Positions 14,872 to 23,465 of a DNA stretch of 64,000 bases are shown here, one piece after another. The stretch comes from JBCCGI01 sp039029355 (GTDB lineage: Bacteria; Planctomycetota; UBA1135; GCA-002686595): NCBI GenBank assembly GCA_039029355.1, contig JBCCGI010000013.1:62001-126000 (forward strand). The letters are read 5' to 3'. The position numbers were made by a program, and so were the translations under genes. The notes beneath the pieces are model-generated. The model was given only the letters and a program-made list of their open reading frames with translations. It searched no databases and was not told the origin of the DNA. Each line of letters begins with the position of its first letter. Position 1 is the first letter of the stretch.

Positions 14872-17800
14872 GAAGGGCGCCACCCCCGACCCCGCGCAGG
14901 TCCTAACCCTGCTCCAGGAGGCGCTCGCGCTCGAGCCGGCCGAGCGCAGTGCGTTCCTCACCCGGCTCGGCGAGACCAGCCCGGATCTGCGCGCCGAGGT
15001 CGAGGACCTCCTGAAACACGACCGCTCGGGGTCCAGCGCGATGCTGGTCGAGAACCTCGCGGCCGCGACCCGCGCCCAGGCGGTCGACACGCCCGAGCTT
15101 CCCCCCGAGACCGACACGCGCGCCCGCTACGAGTCGCGCGGCGAGATCGCGCGCGGCGGGATGGGCCTCATCGAGCGCGCCTACGACCGCACGCTGTCGC
15201 GCGACGTCGCGCGCAAGATGGTGCTGAGCTCCGACCCCAGCGCCGAAGGCTCGGGCCCGGCGCCGCTGCACCGCTTCCTCGCCGAGGCGCGCGTCACCGG
15301 ACAGCTGGAGCACCCCGGCGTGGTGCCGGTGCACGAGCTGGGAGTCGGCTCCGACGGCGAGGTCTACTTCACGATGCGCCTCGTCCGCGGACGCGACTTC
15401 CACGCGGTCATCCGCGAGGTGCACGGGCAGCGCTCCGAGTGGAACCTGACCCGCGCGCTGGGCGTCGTGCAGAAGGTCTGCGAGACGATGGCCTTCGCCC
15501 ACGACCACGGCGTGATGCACCGCGACCTGAAGCCGGCCAACGTGATGGTCGGGCGCTACGGCGAGGTGTACGTGATGGACTGGGGCCTGGCGCGCGTGCA
15601 GGGGCACGAGGACGTCAACACGGCGCAGCTGACCATCTCGCACCACGTCGAGCCCGACGACCACCGCCCGCCGTCGGACACCGTCGACGGAACGGTGCTG
15701 GGCACGCCGCACTACATGCCGCCCGAGCAGGCCTCGGGCCAGGTCGACCGGATCGACGAGCGCTCCGACGTGTACTCCGCCGGGGCGATGCTCTACCATC
15801 TGCTCGCCGGCCGCCCGCCCTACGGCGGCGAGCAGCGCATGCCTCCGCACGCGGTGATCGCGGCCGTGCTGCAGGGCCCGCCCGACCCGCTGTCGCGCGC
15901 GGCGCCGGACGTGGCGCCCGAGCTGATCTCGATCTGCGAAAAGGCGATGGCGCGCGAGCCGTCGCAGCGCTTCGCGAGCATGACCGAGCTGGCCGAAGAC
16001 CTGCGCGCCTACCTCGAGCATCGCGTCGTGCGCTCCTACCGCACCGGCGCGGTCGCCGAGCTGCACAAGTGGGTGCAGCGCAACCGCGGACTCGCCTTCT
16101 CGATGGCGGCGACCATGCTGGCGGTGGTGACCGGACTGGTGGCGGTGTCGCAGGTGCAGGCCTCCGGCAGGCGGGCGGCGGAGCTGCAGGCGGGCCGGAT
16201 CGCGCGGTTGACGGCGATCCAGGAGCTGGAACGTCTCGAGGAACGCGCCGCGCGGCTGTGGCCCGCCCACCCCCAGCTCATCCCCAAGCTGGAGCGCTGG
16301 ATCCAGGACGCGACGGCGCTGCTGAGCGGGCTCGACCCCACCGCCGACTCCGCCCCCGGGCACCGAGAGCAGCTGCGCCTCCTGCGCGCCCAGGGGATCC
16401 CCGGTTCGCGTCCCGCGGAGCTCGGCCCCCACCCTCTGGAGCCGCTGCTCGCGACGCGCCGTCAGGAGCTGGCGGCTCTGCGGGCTGCCCGCAGAGCCGT
16501 GCTCGGCGCCGCGGTGCCGCCGGTGGAGCTCCCGCCGGACGCGGCGCTGCGCGGCGCAAACTCGCTGAACTCCGAAGCGATGGAGCTGGTCGGCGCGACG
16601 CGCGTCGTCTTCGGCCGCGAGCGCGAGGGGCTGGCGCTCGCGCAGCTCGCGCTCGAGGAGCTCAGGTCCGACCCCGAGCAGGCAACCCCCAAGCTGGCCT
16701 CGATCTACGACACGCTGGCCTTCGCTCACCTCGCCGTCGGGCAGGTCGACGCCGCGCTTGTCGCCGGGGAGAGCGCGGTCGCCGAGGCGACGCCCAACCG
16801 TGAGGCTTTCCACCGCGAGCAGCTTGAGCTGGTGAAGACGATCGCCGAGAGCCTGAGGGCCGCCGAGACCCCGCAGGAGATCCTCGACCTGGAGCGCCAG
16901 ATCGCGGAGCTCGAGGCCCGCGTCAACGAGCCGACCTGGCGCTTCGAGCAGAACGAGCTCGCGAACTGGCACGGACTCCTGGTGGAGTTGATCGCCGACC
17001 TCGAGCGCTTCGGCGCCGGCCTCGCCAACCCCGACGCCGGCCCGGCGCCCGCGTACGGGTCGCCGGTGCCCGCGCGGCTCGCGTTCGCGCGCGAGCTGGC
17101 CGCCGACGAGGAGTCGCCTTCCAGCCAGGCCGTGTGGGAGGCGGCGCGCCGCGCGATCGCCGACTCGCCGGCCTACGGTGGGATGAGCCTCCCGCGTCAG
17201 GTCGGCCTACTGCCCCTCGGCGAGGATCCCGAGAGCGGTCTGTGGGAGTTCGCCCACCTGCAGTCCGGAGAGCCGCCCTTTCGCCGGCCCGACGGGACGC
17301 TGGAGATCACCGAGGCCACAGGCCTCGTGCTGGTGCTGATCCCCGCGGGCATGTTCCACATGGGCGCGCAGAGCACAGCGCCCGACCAGCCCGGCTACGA
17401 TCCGGCCGCGACCGACTTCGAGGGTCCGGTGCACTGGGTGACGCTCGATGCCTTCTTCCTCTCGAAGCACGAGATGAACCAGGCTCAGTGGCTGCGGGCG
17501 ACCGGCGAGAACCCGAGCTGGCAGGCGTCGGAGGCCAACCTGCGCCGGCTGCTCGACGCGGAGCAGCCGCTGCTCCACCCGGTCGAGACGGTCTCCTGGC
17601 GCGACTGCTACGACGTGGCCCGCTGGCTCGACCTCGAGCTGCCCACCGAGGCTCAGTGGGAGTACGCCGTCCGCGCCGGCACGACCGAGCCCTACTGGAC
17701 CGCGGGGACCGACCTGGTGCTGACCGAGGTCGAGTGGTTGCGGCAGCGCGGTACCTCGCAGCAGGGCCACCGCCGCACCGACCTGGGAACCTCCAACGGC

Positions 17801-18070
17801 TTCGGCCTGCGGAACATGGTCGGCAACGTCGCCGAGTGGTGCCAGGACACGTTCGTCGGACGCTTCTACGTCTGGAGCCAGGAGCACAACCCGCGCTGCG
17901 AGGTGCCGGACGAGCCCGGCCGGGTCGTCCGCGGCTCGGAGTTTTCCAAGAAGCTCCCGGGACGTTCGGCGCTTCCCAGGCACGCGCGCTCGGCGTTCCG
18001 GCTCGGCGCGGCCGAGGGCGCGGAGGGGGCTACGGTCGGCCTGCGTCCGGCGCGAAGCGTCCGGCCTTAG
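14864..18070 (+). CDS. Transmembrane Ser/Thr kinase fused to SUMF1-like domain (kinase 3)
   Basis: 1068 residues, third paralogue. The ATG at 14864 overlaps the sigma stop (ATGCCTGA). Kinase domain about 88-375 with GEIARGGMGLI, Lys in VARKMVL, VMHRDLKPANVMV at about 217 and VMDWGLARV; it carries a slightly longer insert (TISHHVEPDDHRPPS) before the activation-segment end TPHYMPPEQA. Single transmembrane helix near 407-427 (MAATMLAVVTGLVAVSQ). SUMF1 domain from about 821: VLVLIPAGMFHMGAQ, LELPTEAQWEYAVRAGTTEP, LRNMVGNVAEWCQDTFVG, RVVRGSEFSKK. The FGE active-site cysteines are again missing. The extracytoplasmic middle region varies more among the three than the kinase domain does, as expected if each senses a different cue. 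The gene ends 29 bp from the convergent TPR gene. Confidence 0.9.
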   Translation: MPEKGATPDPAQVLTLLQEALALEPAERSAFLTRLGETSPDLRAEVEDLLKHDRSGSSAMLVENLAAATRAQAVDTPELPPETDTRARYESRGEIARGGMGLIERAYDRTLSRDVARKMVLSSDPSAEGSGPAPLHRFLAEARVTGQLEHPGVVPVHELGVGSDGEVYFTMRLVRGRDFHAVIREVHGQRSEWNLTRALGVVQKVCETMAFAHDHGVMHRDLKPANVMVGRYGEVYVMDWGLARVQGHEDVNTAQLTISHHVEPDDHRPPSDTVDGTVLGTPHYMPPEQASGQVDRIDERSDVYSAGAMLYHLLAGRPPYGGEQRMPPHAVIAAVLQGPPDPLSRAAPDVAPELISICEKAMAREPSQRFASMTELAEDLRAYLEHRVVRSYRTGAVAELHKWVQRNRGLAFSMAATMLAVVTGLVAVSQVQASGRRAAELQAGRIARLTAIQELERLEERAARLWPAHPQLIPKLERWIQDATALLSGLDPTADSAPGHREQLRLLRAQGIPGSRPAELGPHPLEPLLATRRQELAALRAARRAVLGAAVPPVELPPDAALRGANSLNSEAMELVGATRVVFGREREGLALAQLALEELRSDPEQATPKLASIYDTLAFAHLAVGQVDAALVAGESAVAEATPNREAFHREQLELVKTIAESLRAAETPQEILDLERQIAELEARVNEPTWRFEQNELANWHGLLVELIADLERFGAGLANPDAGPAPAYGSPVPARLAFARELAADEESPSSQAVWEAARRAIADSPAYGGMSLPRQVGLLPLGEDPESGLWEFAHLQSGEPPFRRPDGTLEITEATGLVLVLIPAGMFHMGAQSTAPDQPGYDPAATDFEGPVHWVTLDAFFLSKHEMNQAQWLRATGENPSWQASEANLRRLLDAEQPLLHPVETVSWRDCYDVARWLDLELPTEAQWEYAVRAGTTEPYWTAGTDLVLTEVEWLRQRGTSQQGHRRTDLGTSNGFGLRNMVGNVAEWCQDTFVGRFYVWSQEHNPRCEVPDEPGRVVRGSEFSKKLPGRSALPRHARSAFRLGAAEGAEGATVGLRPARSVRP

Positions 18071-18099
18071 CGGGGCGCCCCGAGCGCTCGCAAGACCCT

Positions 18100-19314
18100 C
18101 TAGCCCGACGAGGAATCCTCGCTCGCCGCCTCGAGCCGGGCCGCCTCGGCGCCGCAGCGCACCTGGTTGACGCGGTCGCGGCGCAGGGCGTAGTAGCGCT
18201 CCAGCCGGCGCCAGGCCTCGGCGTCGTCGGGGCAGCTCTCCTCGAGCGCCAGCGCGGCCACATGCGTGCCCTCGGCGTCGCCCATCGCGTTGAGCGTGTC
18301 GACCACGAAGATGCGGACCGCGACCTCGGGGATGTCGTCCGGCCGCGCGAGCACCAGCTGCGCGAGCTGGTTGCGGGCGCGCCCCACGTCCCCGATCGAC
18401 ACGAACAGCTCGCACAGCCGCAGGATCAGCGGGTACTGGCCGGGCCGGAAGCGGAGGCGCATCTCGAGCGCGCGCACGTCCTGAGCGACGCGGTCCAGCT
18501 CCTGCCAGCGCTGCTCCGCCTCGGCGGCCTCGTCGTCGCGGCCGAGGTCGTAGAGGATGCGCATCGTCAGGAACCACGGCTGCGGCTCGTAGGGCGACAG
18601 CTCGCGCGCGCGCTCCGCGGCGGCGAGGGCCTCGTCGAGGCGGTCCTCGTCGTAGAGGATGCGCGCGCGGAACGTGAACGCCTCGGCGTGGCCGGGACGC
18701 AGCTCGATGACGCGGGCCAGCAACGACAGCGCCCGCTCGGGATCGCCGAGGCGCATGTGGCACAGCGCGAGCCCGCGCAGGGCCTCGGGGCTCTCGCCGA
18801 GCTCCTCGGGGCTGGCGGCGAGCACGGCCTCGTAGTGGTCGCGCGCGCCGCCGTAGTCGCCCAGGCTGTAGAGCGCGTGCCCCAGCGCCTGCGTGCGCCA
18901 GACGTCGCCGGGCGCGACTTCGAGGAACTGCTGCAACGACTCGCGGCAGTCCTCGTAGCGCCGCAGGCGGAAGTAGGTCGTGCCCAGCAGCATCAACCCG
19001 GGCGGGAAGCCGGGTGCGCGCTCGAGCGCGTCGTACAGCGCCTGAAGCGCGGAGGGGTAGCGCGCGGCGCGGTAGTGCTCCTCGGCCGCGGCCATGCGCG
19101 CGACGATCTCGGGGTCGAGGCCCGCGAAGGCCTCGTTGGGGTCTTCCGAAGCGAGAAAGGCCTCCCACGCGCCATCGGCGGCGCGCGGCAGCGTGTCGGG
19201 CGTGCGCAGCAGGATCGCCGGCCGTTCCTCAGGCGCAGGGGCCTCGGCGGGGATCGCGCCGGGCGGCGGGCCCTGCTGCGGCGCGGCGGCGAAGGCGAGC
19301 AGGAGCGCGATCAT
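18100..19314 (-). CDS. Exported TPR-repeat protein
   Basis: 404 residues. The ATG at 19314 overlaps the TGA of the upstream CRTAC1-type gene by 4 bp; a longer frame to 19722 runs through that gene and is not used. A short hydrophobic N-terminus (MIALLLAFAAAPQQG) is a plausible Sec signal. Tandem TPRs fill roughly residues 80-400: AEEHYRAARYPSALQALYDA, GTTYFRLRRYEDCRESLQQF, GHALYSLGDYGGARDHYEAV, ARILYDEDRLDEALAAAERA. Many planctomycete and acidobacterial genomes pair TPR proteins with CRTAC1/UnbV proteins as here; the partner interaction is inferred from coupling. It probably acts as an exported scaffold. No catalytic residues are seen. Confidence 0.85.
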   Translation of the reverse strand: MIALLLAFAAAPQQGPPPGAIPAEAPAPEERPAILLRTPDTLPRAADGAWEAFLASEDPNEAFAGLDPEIVARMAAAEEHYRAARYPSALQALYDALERAPGFPPGLMLLGTTYFRLRRYEDCRESLQQFLEVAPGDVWRTQALGHALYSLGDYGGARDHYEAVLAASPEELGESPEALRGLALCHMRLGDPERALSLLARVIELRPGHAEAFTFRARILYDEDRLDEALAAAERARELSPYEPQPWFLTMRILYDLGRDDEAAEAEQRWQELDRVAQDVRALEMRLRFRPGQYPLILRLCELFVSIGDVGRARNQLAQLVLARPDDIPEVAVRIFVVDTLNAMGDAEGTHVAALALEESCPDDAEAWRRLERYYALRRDRVNQVRCGAEAARLEAASEDSSSG

Positions 19315-20984
19315 CGCTGCTCCTCCTCCGCCTGGGCCGCGGGCTCTTCCAGCACGAGCACGCGGTCCGCGGCGACGTCCTCGACGACCTGCTCGACCCC
19401 CGACGGCCAGCGCACGACGACGCGCTCGGCGCGCGCCGCGCCGCCCAGCCCGAAGTAGGCCGTGGCCGGCACCGCGGCCTGGAAGCCGCCGGCGGTGCGG
19501 ATCTCGGAGGCGCGCTCGCCCCCGCCCCCCTGGACCGTGACGCGCGCGCCCAGCCCGGCGGTGTTCGCACCGCGGCCGCGCAGGCGCACCGCGAGCCAGT
19601 GGCGCTCCTCGCCTTCGGGGAGGAGCGCCGCCCCGCGGTTGTGCAGCAGGCGCACGGCGCCGTCCAGCTCGACCACCGCCAGGTCGGGCCAGCCGTCGCC
19701 GTCGAAGTCCGCCGCAGCGCATGCACGCGCCACGGTGTCGCCGGCGGTCGAGAGCGGCTCGGCGTCGAAGCGCCCCGCGCCGACGTTGCGGTAGAGGAAG
19801 TCCGGCTGCGCGTACGCGGTGTCCATCCCGGGCAGATCCGCCTGGGGGTACACGTGCCCGTTGAGCACCGCCAGGTCGAGCTGGCCGTCCAGGTCGAAGT
19901 CCTGCATCGACGCGCCCCAGCCGAGGTAGCGCATGCTGTGCCCGCCGACGCCCGCCACGTCACCGCGGTCGCGGAAGCTCGCGCGCCGCGAGACGTAGAG
20001 CGCGTTGTTCTCGCCCGAGAAGTTCGTGACGAAGAGATCCTCGACGCCGTCGGCGTTCACGTCGCCGACGGCGATGCCCATCCCCGCCTGCTCCTTGCCG
20101 TTCGGGTCGTGCGCGACGCCGCGGCGCATGCCCACCTCGGCCAGCTTGCCGTCGCCGCGGTTCTCCCACAGGTGGTTAGCGGTGCTGTCGTTGGTGACGT
20201 ACAGGTCGGTGTCGCCGTCGACGTCGTAGTCCATCGTGGTCACGCCCAGCCCGTACCCCGCCGCCGTGGGCCGGAAGCCCGCGGCGGCGCTCACGTCCTC
20301 GAACGTGCCGTCGCCCTTGCCGCGGTACAGGAGGTCGTGCACCGGCGTGAGGCCTTCGGGGCCGCACATCACCTTCACGCCCTTCCACTTGCAGCCGCCG
20401 GCCTGCTCCTTCTCCATCATCTCGTCGAGCCGGAACGAGAGGTAGTTGACCACCGCCAGGTCCAGCGCTCCGTCGAGGTCGTAGTCGAGGAACGCCGCGC
20501 TGGTGCCCCAGCGCCGGCCGCGCAGGCCCGAGCCCTCGGTGATCTCCTCGAAGCCGCTCCCGGTGTTGCGCAGCAGGCGGTCCGGCCCCCACTCGGTGAT
20601 CGCGACGTCGGGCCGGCCGTCGCCGTCCACGTCCCCCACCGCGCCGCCCATGCCCCAGCGGCCGGGGGCGACCTCCCAGGCCTCGCCCGCCGGGGCGAAG
20701 GTCCCGTCGCCGCCGTTCAGGTGCAGGCGCGGCGGCAGCCCGGGCTCGCCGGCGCGGAAGCGGTCGAGCGTCGAGCCGTCCACAAGGAAGAGGTCCTCGT
20801 CGCCGTCCGCGTCGAAATCAGCGACCAACAACCCGCCGCCGTTCACCTCGAGGATGAAGTCCTTGGCGGTCGAGCCGCAGGTCATCGTCGCGCCTGCCAA
20901 GACGGCGGCACCGACCTCGTCAAAGAGCGGCGGAGGCGCGCCGTCGCCCTGGGCCAGGGAGAGGAGGAGAGCGGAAAGGTGCAT
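19311..20984 (-). CDS. Secreted CRTAC1-family protein (FG-GAP/VCBS repeats plus ASPIC/UnbV)
   Basis: 557 residues, signal peptide MHLSALLLSLAQG. A seven-bladed propeller is indicated by repeated calcium-binding DxDxDG-type loops: VADFDADGDEDLFLVDG, GDVDGDGRPDVAITEWG, DYDLDGALDLAVVNY, DYDVDGDTDLYVTND, GDVNADGVEDLFVTNF, DFDLDGQLDLAVLNGH, DFDGDGWPDLAVVEL. The C-terminal ASPIC/UnbV module follows (GARVTVQGGG, AYFGLGGAARAERVVVRWPS). Such proteins are exported and typically act in carbohydrate or protein binding, but the precise role is unknown. The Cys pair CKWKGVKVMC near residue 200 may form a disulfide. Operon with the TPR gene downstream. Confidence 0.9.
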   Translation of the reverse strand: MHLSALLLSLAQGDGAPPPLFDEVGAAVLAGATMTCGSTAKDFILEVNGGGLLVADFDADGDEDLFLVDGSTLDRFRAGEPGLPPRLHLNGGDGTFAPAGEAWEVAPGRWGMGGAVGDVDGDGRPDVAITEWGPDRLLRNTGSGFEEITEGSGLRGRRWGTSAAFLDYDLDGALDLAVVNYLSFRLDEMMEKEQAGGCKWKGVKVMCGPEGLTPVHDLLYRGKGDGTFEDVSAAAGFRPTAAGYGLGVTTMDYDVDGDTDLYVTNDSTANHLWENRGDGKLAEVGMRRGVAHDPNGKEQAGMGIAVGDVNADGVEDLFVTNFSGENNALYVSRRASFRDRGDVAGVGGHSMRYLGWGASMQDFDLDGQLDLAVLNGHVYPQADLPGMDTAYAQPDFLYRNVGAGRFDAEPLSTAGDTVARACAAADFDGDGWPDLAVVELDGAVRLLHNRGAALLPEGEERHWLAVRLRGRGANTAGLGARVTVQGGGGERASEIRTAGGFQAAVPATAYFGLGGAARAERVVVRWPSGVEQVVEDVAADRVLVLEEPAAQAEEEQR

Positions 20985-21048
20985 CGGGACAGACTACGAC
21001 GAATGCCCCTCCCCGCGTTAGCGCCTAGGAGGCCGCGGCGCAGACTCC

Positions 21049-23253
21049 TTACGGGCAGGGCAGGAGCTCTACCCCGTTCGAGAACGCGAACCCCTCGGGC
21101 TGGGACGCGTCCAAGGCCGCGCACTGGAAGTTGATCTCGAACCCGCACAGCTGCGGATTGACCGGGATCGGCACCTGGAAGGTGGAGACCTCGCCGGCCG
21201 CGGGCACGACGAAGAAGTCGATGATCGCGGTCGGGTCCACCAGCCCGACGGCCCCCAGCAGCGGGAAGGTGAGCTTGGCCCGCGAAGCGACGAAGAAGGC
21301 GCCGGTGGTGCCGAGCGGCAGGTTGGTCGCGATCGCCTCAAAGGTCGTCCCGAGGCTCGTGCTGCCACCCGCGCCCAGGTCGATCGTGTTGGCCGGACCC
21401 GCCGCTAACCCGAACTGGCTGACGCCGCAGATCACCGGGTCGAGCGCGACGCGCCGCGCCGGGGTCACGGTCAGGTTGCCGGCCCAGTCGGAATAGGCGA
21501 GCTCGTAGGTGAGCTCGACGCCCTGGCACGCGGCGACGTCGACCATCTCGTGCCGGTAGAGCGTGCCGGTCGAGATCGTGCCGCCGACCGTCGCGGTGCC
21601 GGTGACCTGCACCTGGCCGGCCGGCATGAGCGCGTCGAGCGTCGAGACGTAGTCGTACGTCCCCGGCTGCACGAAGGTCACGTCGAAGGTCTCGCCCGGG
21701 GCGAGCGCGCCCGAGTCGAAGCCGTAGCCGGGCGTCGTGCTCGTAACCGACTGGTCGACGAGGTCGTTGTTCGTGAACGTCACCGTCGTACCGGCCGCGA
21801 CCGACAGCACCGCCGGCGACCAGACCGAGCCCGCGATCGACGCCGCGTCGTCGAGCGGCGCGGTGTTGAGCGTGTAGCGCACCTCGCCCGCCACCCAGCT
21901 GCGGCCGTCGTCCAGCACCTGATCCTGCACCGAAGCGCGCACAACCCACGGGCCGTTGGGGGCCGTGGTCGCGAGCTCCTCCTCGCGCAGCACGACCGGC
22001 GCGAGCGTGTCCGCCGCGCCGGTGTTCTCGAAGACCTTGTTCTCCCACTGCGCCGCGCCGGACTCGCCCTGCACCGTGACCAGGTCGTAGTCCCCGTCGT
22101 TGTCGAGGTCGGCCGCGGTGCAGTCGAGCGTCGAGTCGTTGATCGCCTGGATCACGCCCGCGGCGACCGAGAAGGCGCCTGCGCCGTTGTTGGCGTGCAT
22201 GCGTTCGGTCGGCCCGAGCGAGCCGATGAACGCGTCGAGGTCGCCGTCGACGTCGTAGTCGATCAGCGCGACCTCGTTGTCGTCGCTCCCGCCGCTGGCG
22301 GCGCCGGGCGTGAACGACAGCGCCGTGGTCTCGATCAGGTTGTTGCGCGCCGGCCCCTCGTTGAAGCTGAACCCGGCGCTCGCGAGGCTGATGTAGAAGA
22401 GGTCGATGTCGGTGTCGCCGTCCAGGTCGCCCGCATCGACCTCGTACACCGCCGACGTGCCGTCGACGACGAAGCCGGACGAGTCGCTGAACTTGCCCGC
22501 GCCGTCGTTGAGCAGCAGGAAGTGGTTGCCGCCCGGGTTGCTCTGGCGGTTGGCACCGAAGAGGTCGAGGTCCCAGTCGTTGTCGAAGTCGACCAGCTGC
22601 ACGTCCATGTGCGAGCCCTTCGCCGGCGCCGCGACCTGCAGGTCGGTGTCCTCGCTGAAGAAGCCCTCGCCGTCGTTGAGGTACAGGCGCGGCTTCAGCG
22701 AGCCGCCCACGAAGTAGCCGTCGTTCAGGACGAGATCGAGGTCGCCGTCGTTGTCGACGTCGCCGAGCTGGGCGCTGCCCGACGACAACACCGAGTCCAG
22801 CCCGCGCGCCGCGCCCTCGAAGGTGAAGAAGCCCGGCGACGCGGCGCCGAGGTTCACGTAGAGGAACGGCGCGTCGGTGCCGAACGCGTTGCAGAAGATC
22901 GCGTCGACCCAGCCGTCGCCCTGGACATCGCCGGTCGTGACCCCCTTGGCGTGGGAGACGTGCATCCCGAGCCGTGTCACGCTCTCGTCGGCAAAGGTCA
23001 GCGGCGCGGACTCCAGCAGGTTGATCAGCAGCAGGTTCTGATACTGGATCCCCGGGCTCTGGAAGCCGCCCCCGTCCGCGATGAAGAGGTCGAGGTCGCC
23101 GTCGTTGTCGACGTCGGCCGGCTCGACCCCCTCGGACCAGTTCGCCGGCCCGGGGATCGCGGCCGGAACCTGCTGGAACTGCTGCGCGGACGCGGTGAGC
23201 GGGAGGGAAGCCGCCAGGACGGCGCCCCAGAAGGGGGAGAGAAGAGGGTGCAT
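21049..23253 (-). CDS. Secreted VCBS-repeat protein with cupredoxin-like domain
   Basis: 734 residues from the ATG at 23253, which begins a good signal peptide (MHPLLSPFWGAVLAASLPL, ending TASAQQ); an upstream in-frame ATG would add 20 residues before it. N-terminal half: FG-GAP/VCBS propeller blades with loops such as ADVDNDGDLDLFIADGGG, GDVDNDGDLDLVLNDG, VDFDNDWDLDLFGANRQ, LIDYDVDGDLDAFIG and ADLDNDGDYDLVTVQGE. Around residues 485-560 is a cupredoxin-like fold (VLSVAAGTTVTFTNNDLVDQ and, later, GTYDYVSTLDALMPAGQVQV). The usual copper ligands are not conserved: the first His is replaced and the Cys/His of the C-x-x-H loop read as V and L. It is therefore probably structural. The C-terminal part is beta-rich with a few cysteines. 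Adhesion or extracellular-matrix binding is likely; substrate unknown. Confidence 0.85.
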   Translation of the reverse strand: MHPLLSPFWGAVLAASLPLTASAQQFQQVPAAIPGPANWSEGVEPADVDNDGDLDLFIADGGGFQSPGIQYQNLLLINLLESAPLTFADESVTRLGMHVSHAKGVTTGDVQGDGWVDAIFCNAFGTDAPFLYVNLGAASPGFFTFEGAARGLDSVLSSGSAQLGDVDNDGDLDLVLNDGYFVGGSLKPRLYLNDGEGFFSEDTDLQVAAPAKGSHMDVQLVDFDNDWDLDLFGANRQSNPGGNHFLLLNDGAGKFSDSSGFVVDGTSAVYEVDAGDLDGDTDIDLFYISLASAGFSFNEGPARNNLIETTALSFTPGAASGGSDDNEVALIDYDVDGDLDAFIGSLGPTERMHANNGAGAFSVAAGVIQAINDSTLDCTAADLDNDGDYDLVTVQGESGAAQWENKVFENTGAADTLAPVVLREEELATTAPNGPWVVRASVQDQVLDDGRSWVAGEVRYTLNTAPLDDAASIAGSVWSPAVLSVAAGTTVTFTNNDLVDQSVTSTTPGYGFDSGALAPGETFDVTFVQPGTYDYVSTLDALMPAGQVQVTGTATVGGTISTGTLYRHEMVDVAACQGVELTYELAYSDWAGNLTVTPARRVALDPVICGVSQFGLAAGPANTIDLGAGGSTSLGTTFEAIATNLPLGTTGAFFVASRAKLTFPLLGAVGLVDPTAIIDFFVVPAAGEVSTFQVPIPVNPQLCGFEINFQCAALDASQPEGFAFSNGVELLPCP

Positions 23254-23465
23254 GGGCCCAGGTCTGCCGAGGGGTTCGAGGGGGTCCGGACCGCCGTAGG
23301 CGGTTTCCGTCATCGTAGCCCGCCCTGGGCCCCCCGGGGTGGGATCCCCACGGGGGATTCGGCAGGATGGGACGTCCCGCGGGGGGCGCGGGTGCGTACA
23401 CCCGCCCTTATCCCCGCGGGGGAGCGCAAGGGCTCCCTCCTCCGAATCGACCCGACGCACGACCC

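Noticed and set aside
6029..18070. Genomic island of recent foreign origin
   Set aside because: No integrase, tRNA, direct repeats or obvious base-composition shift; the duplicated units look native.
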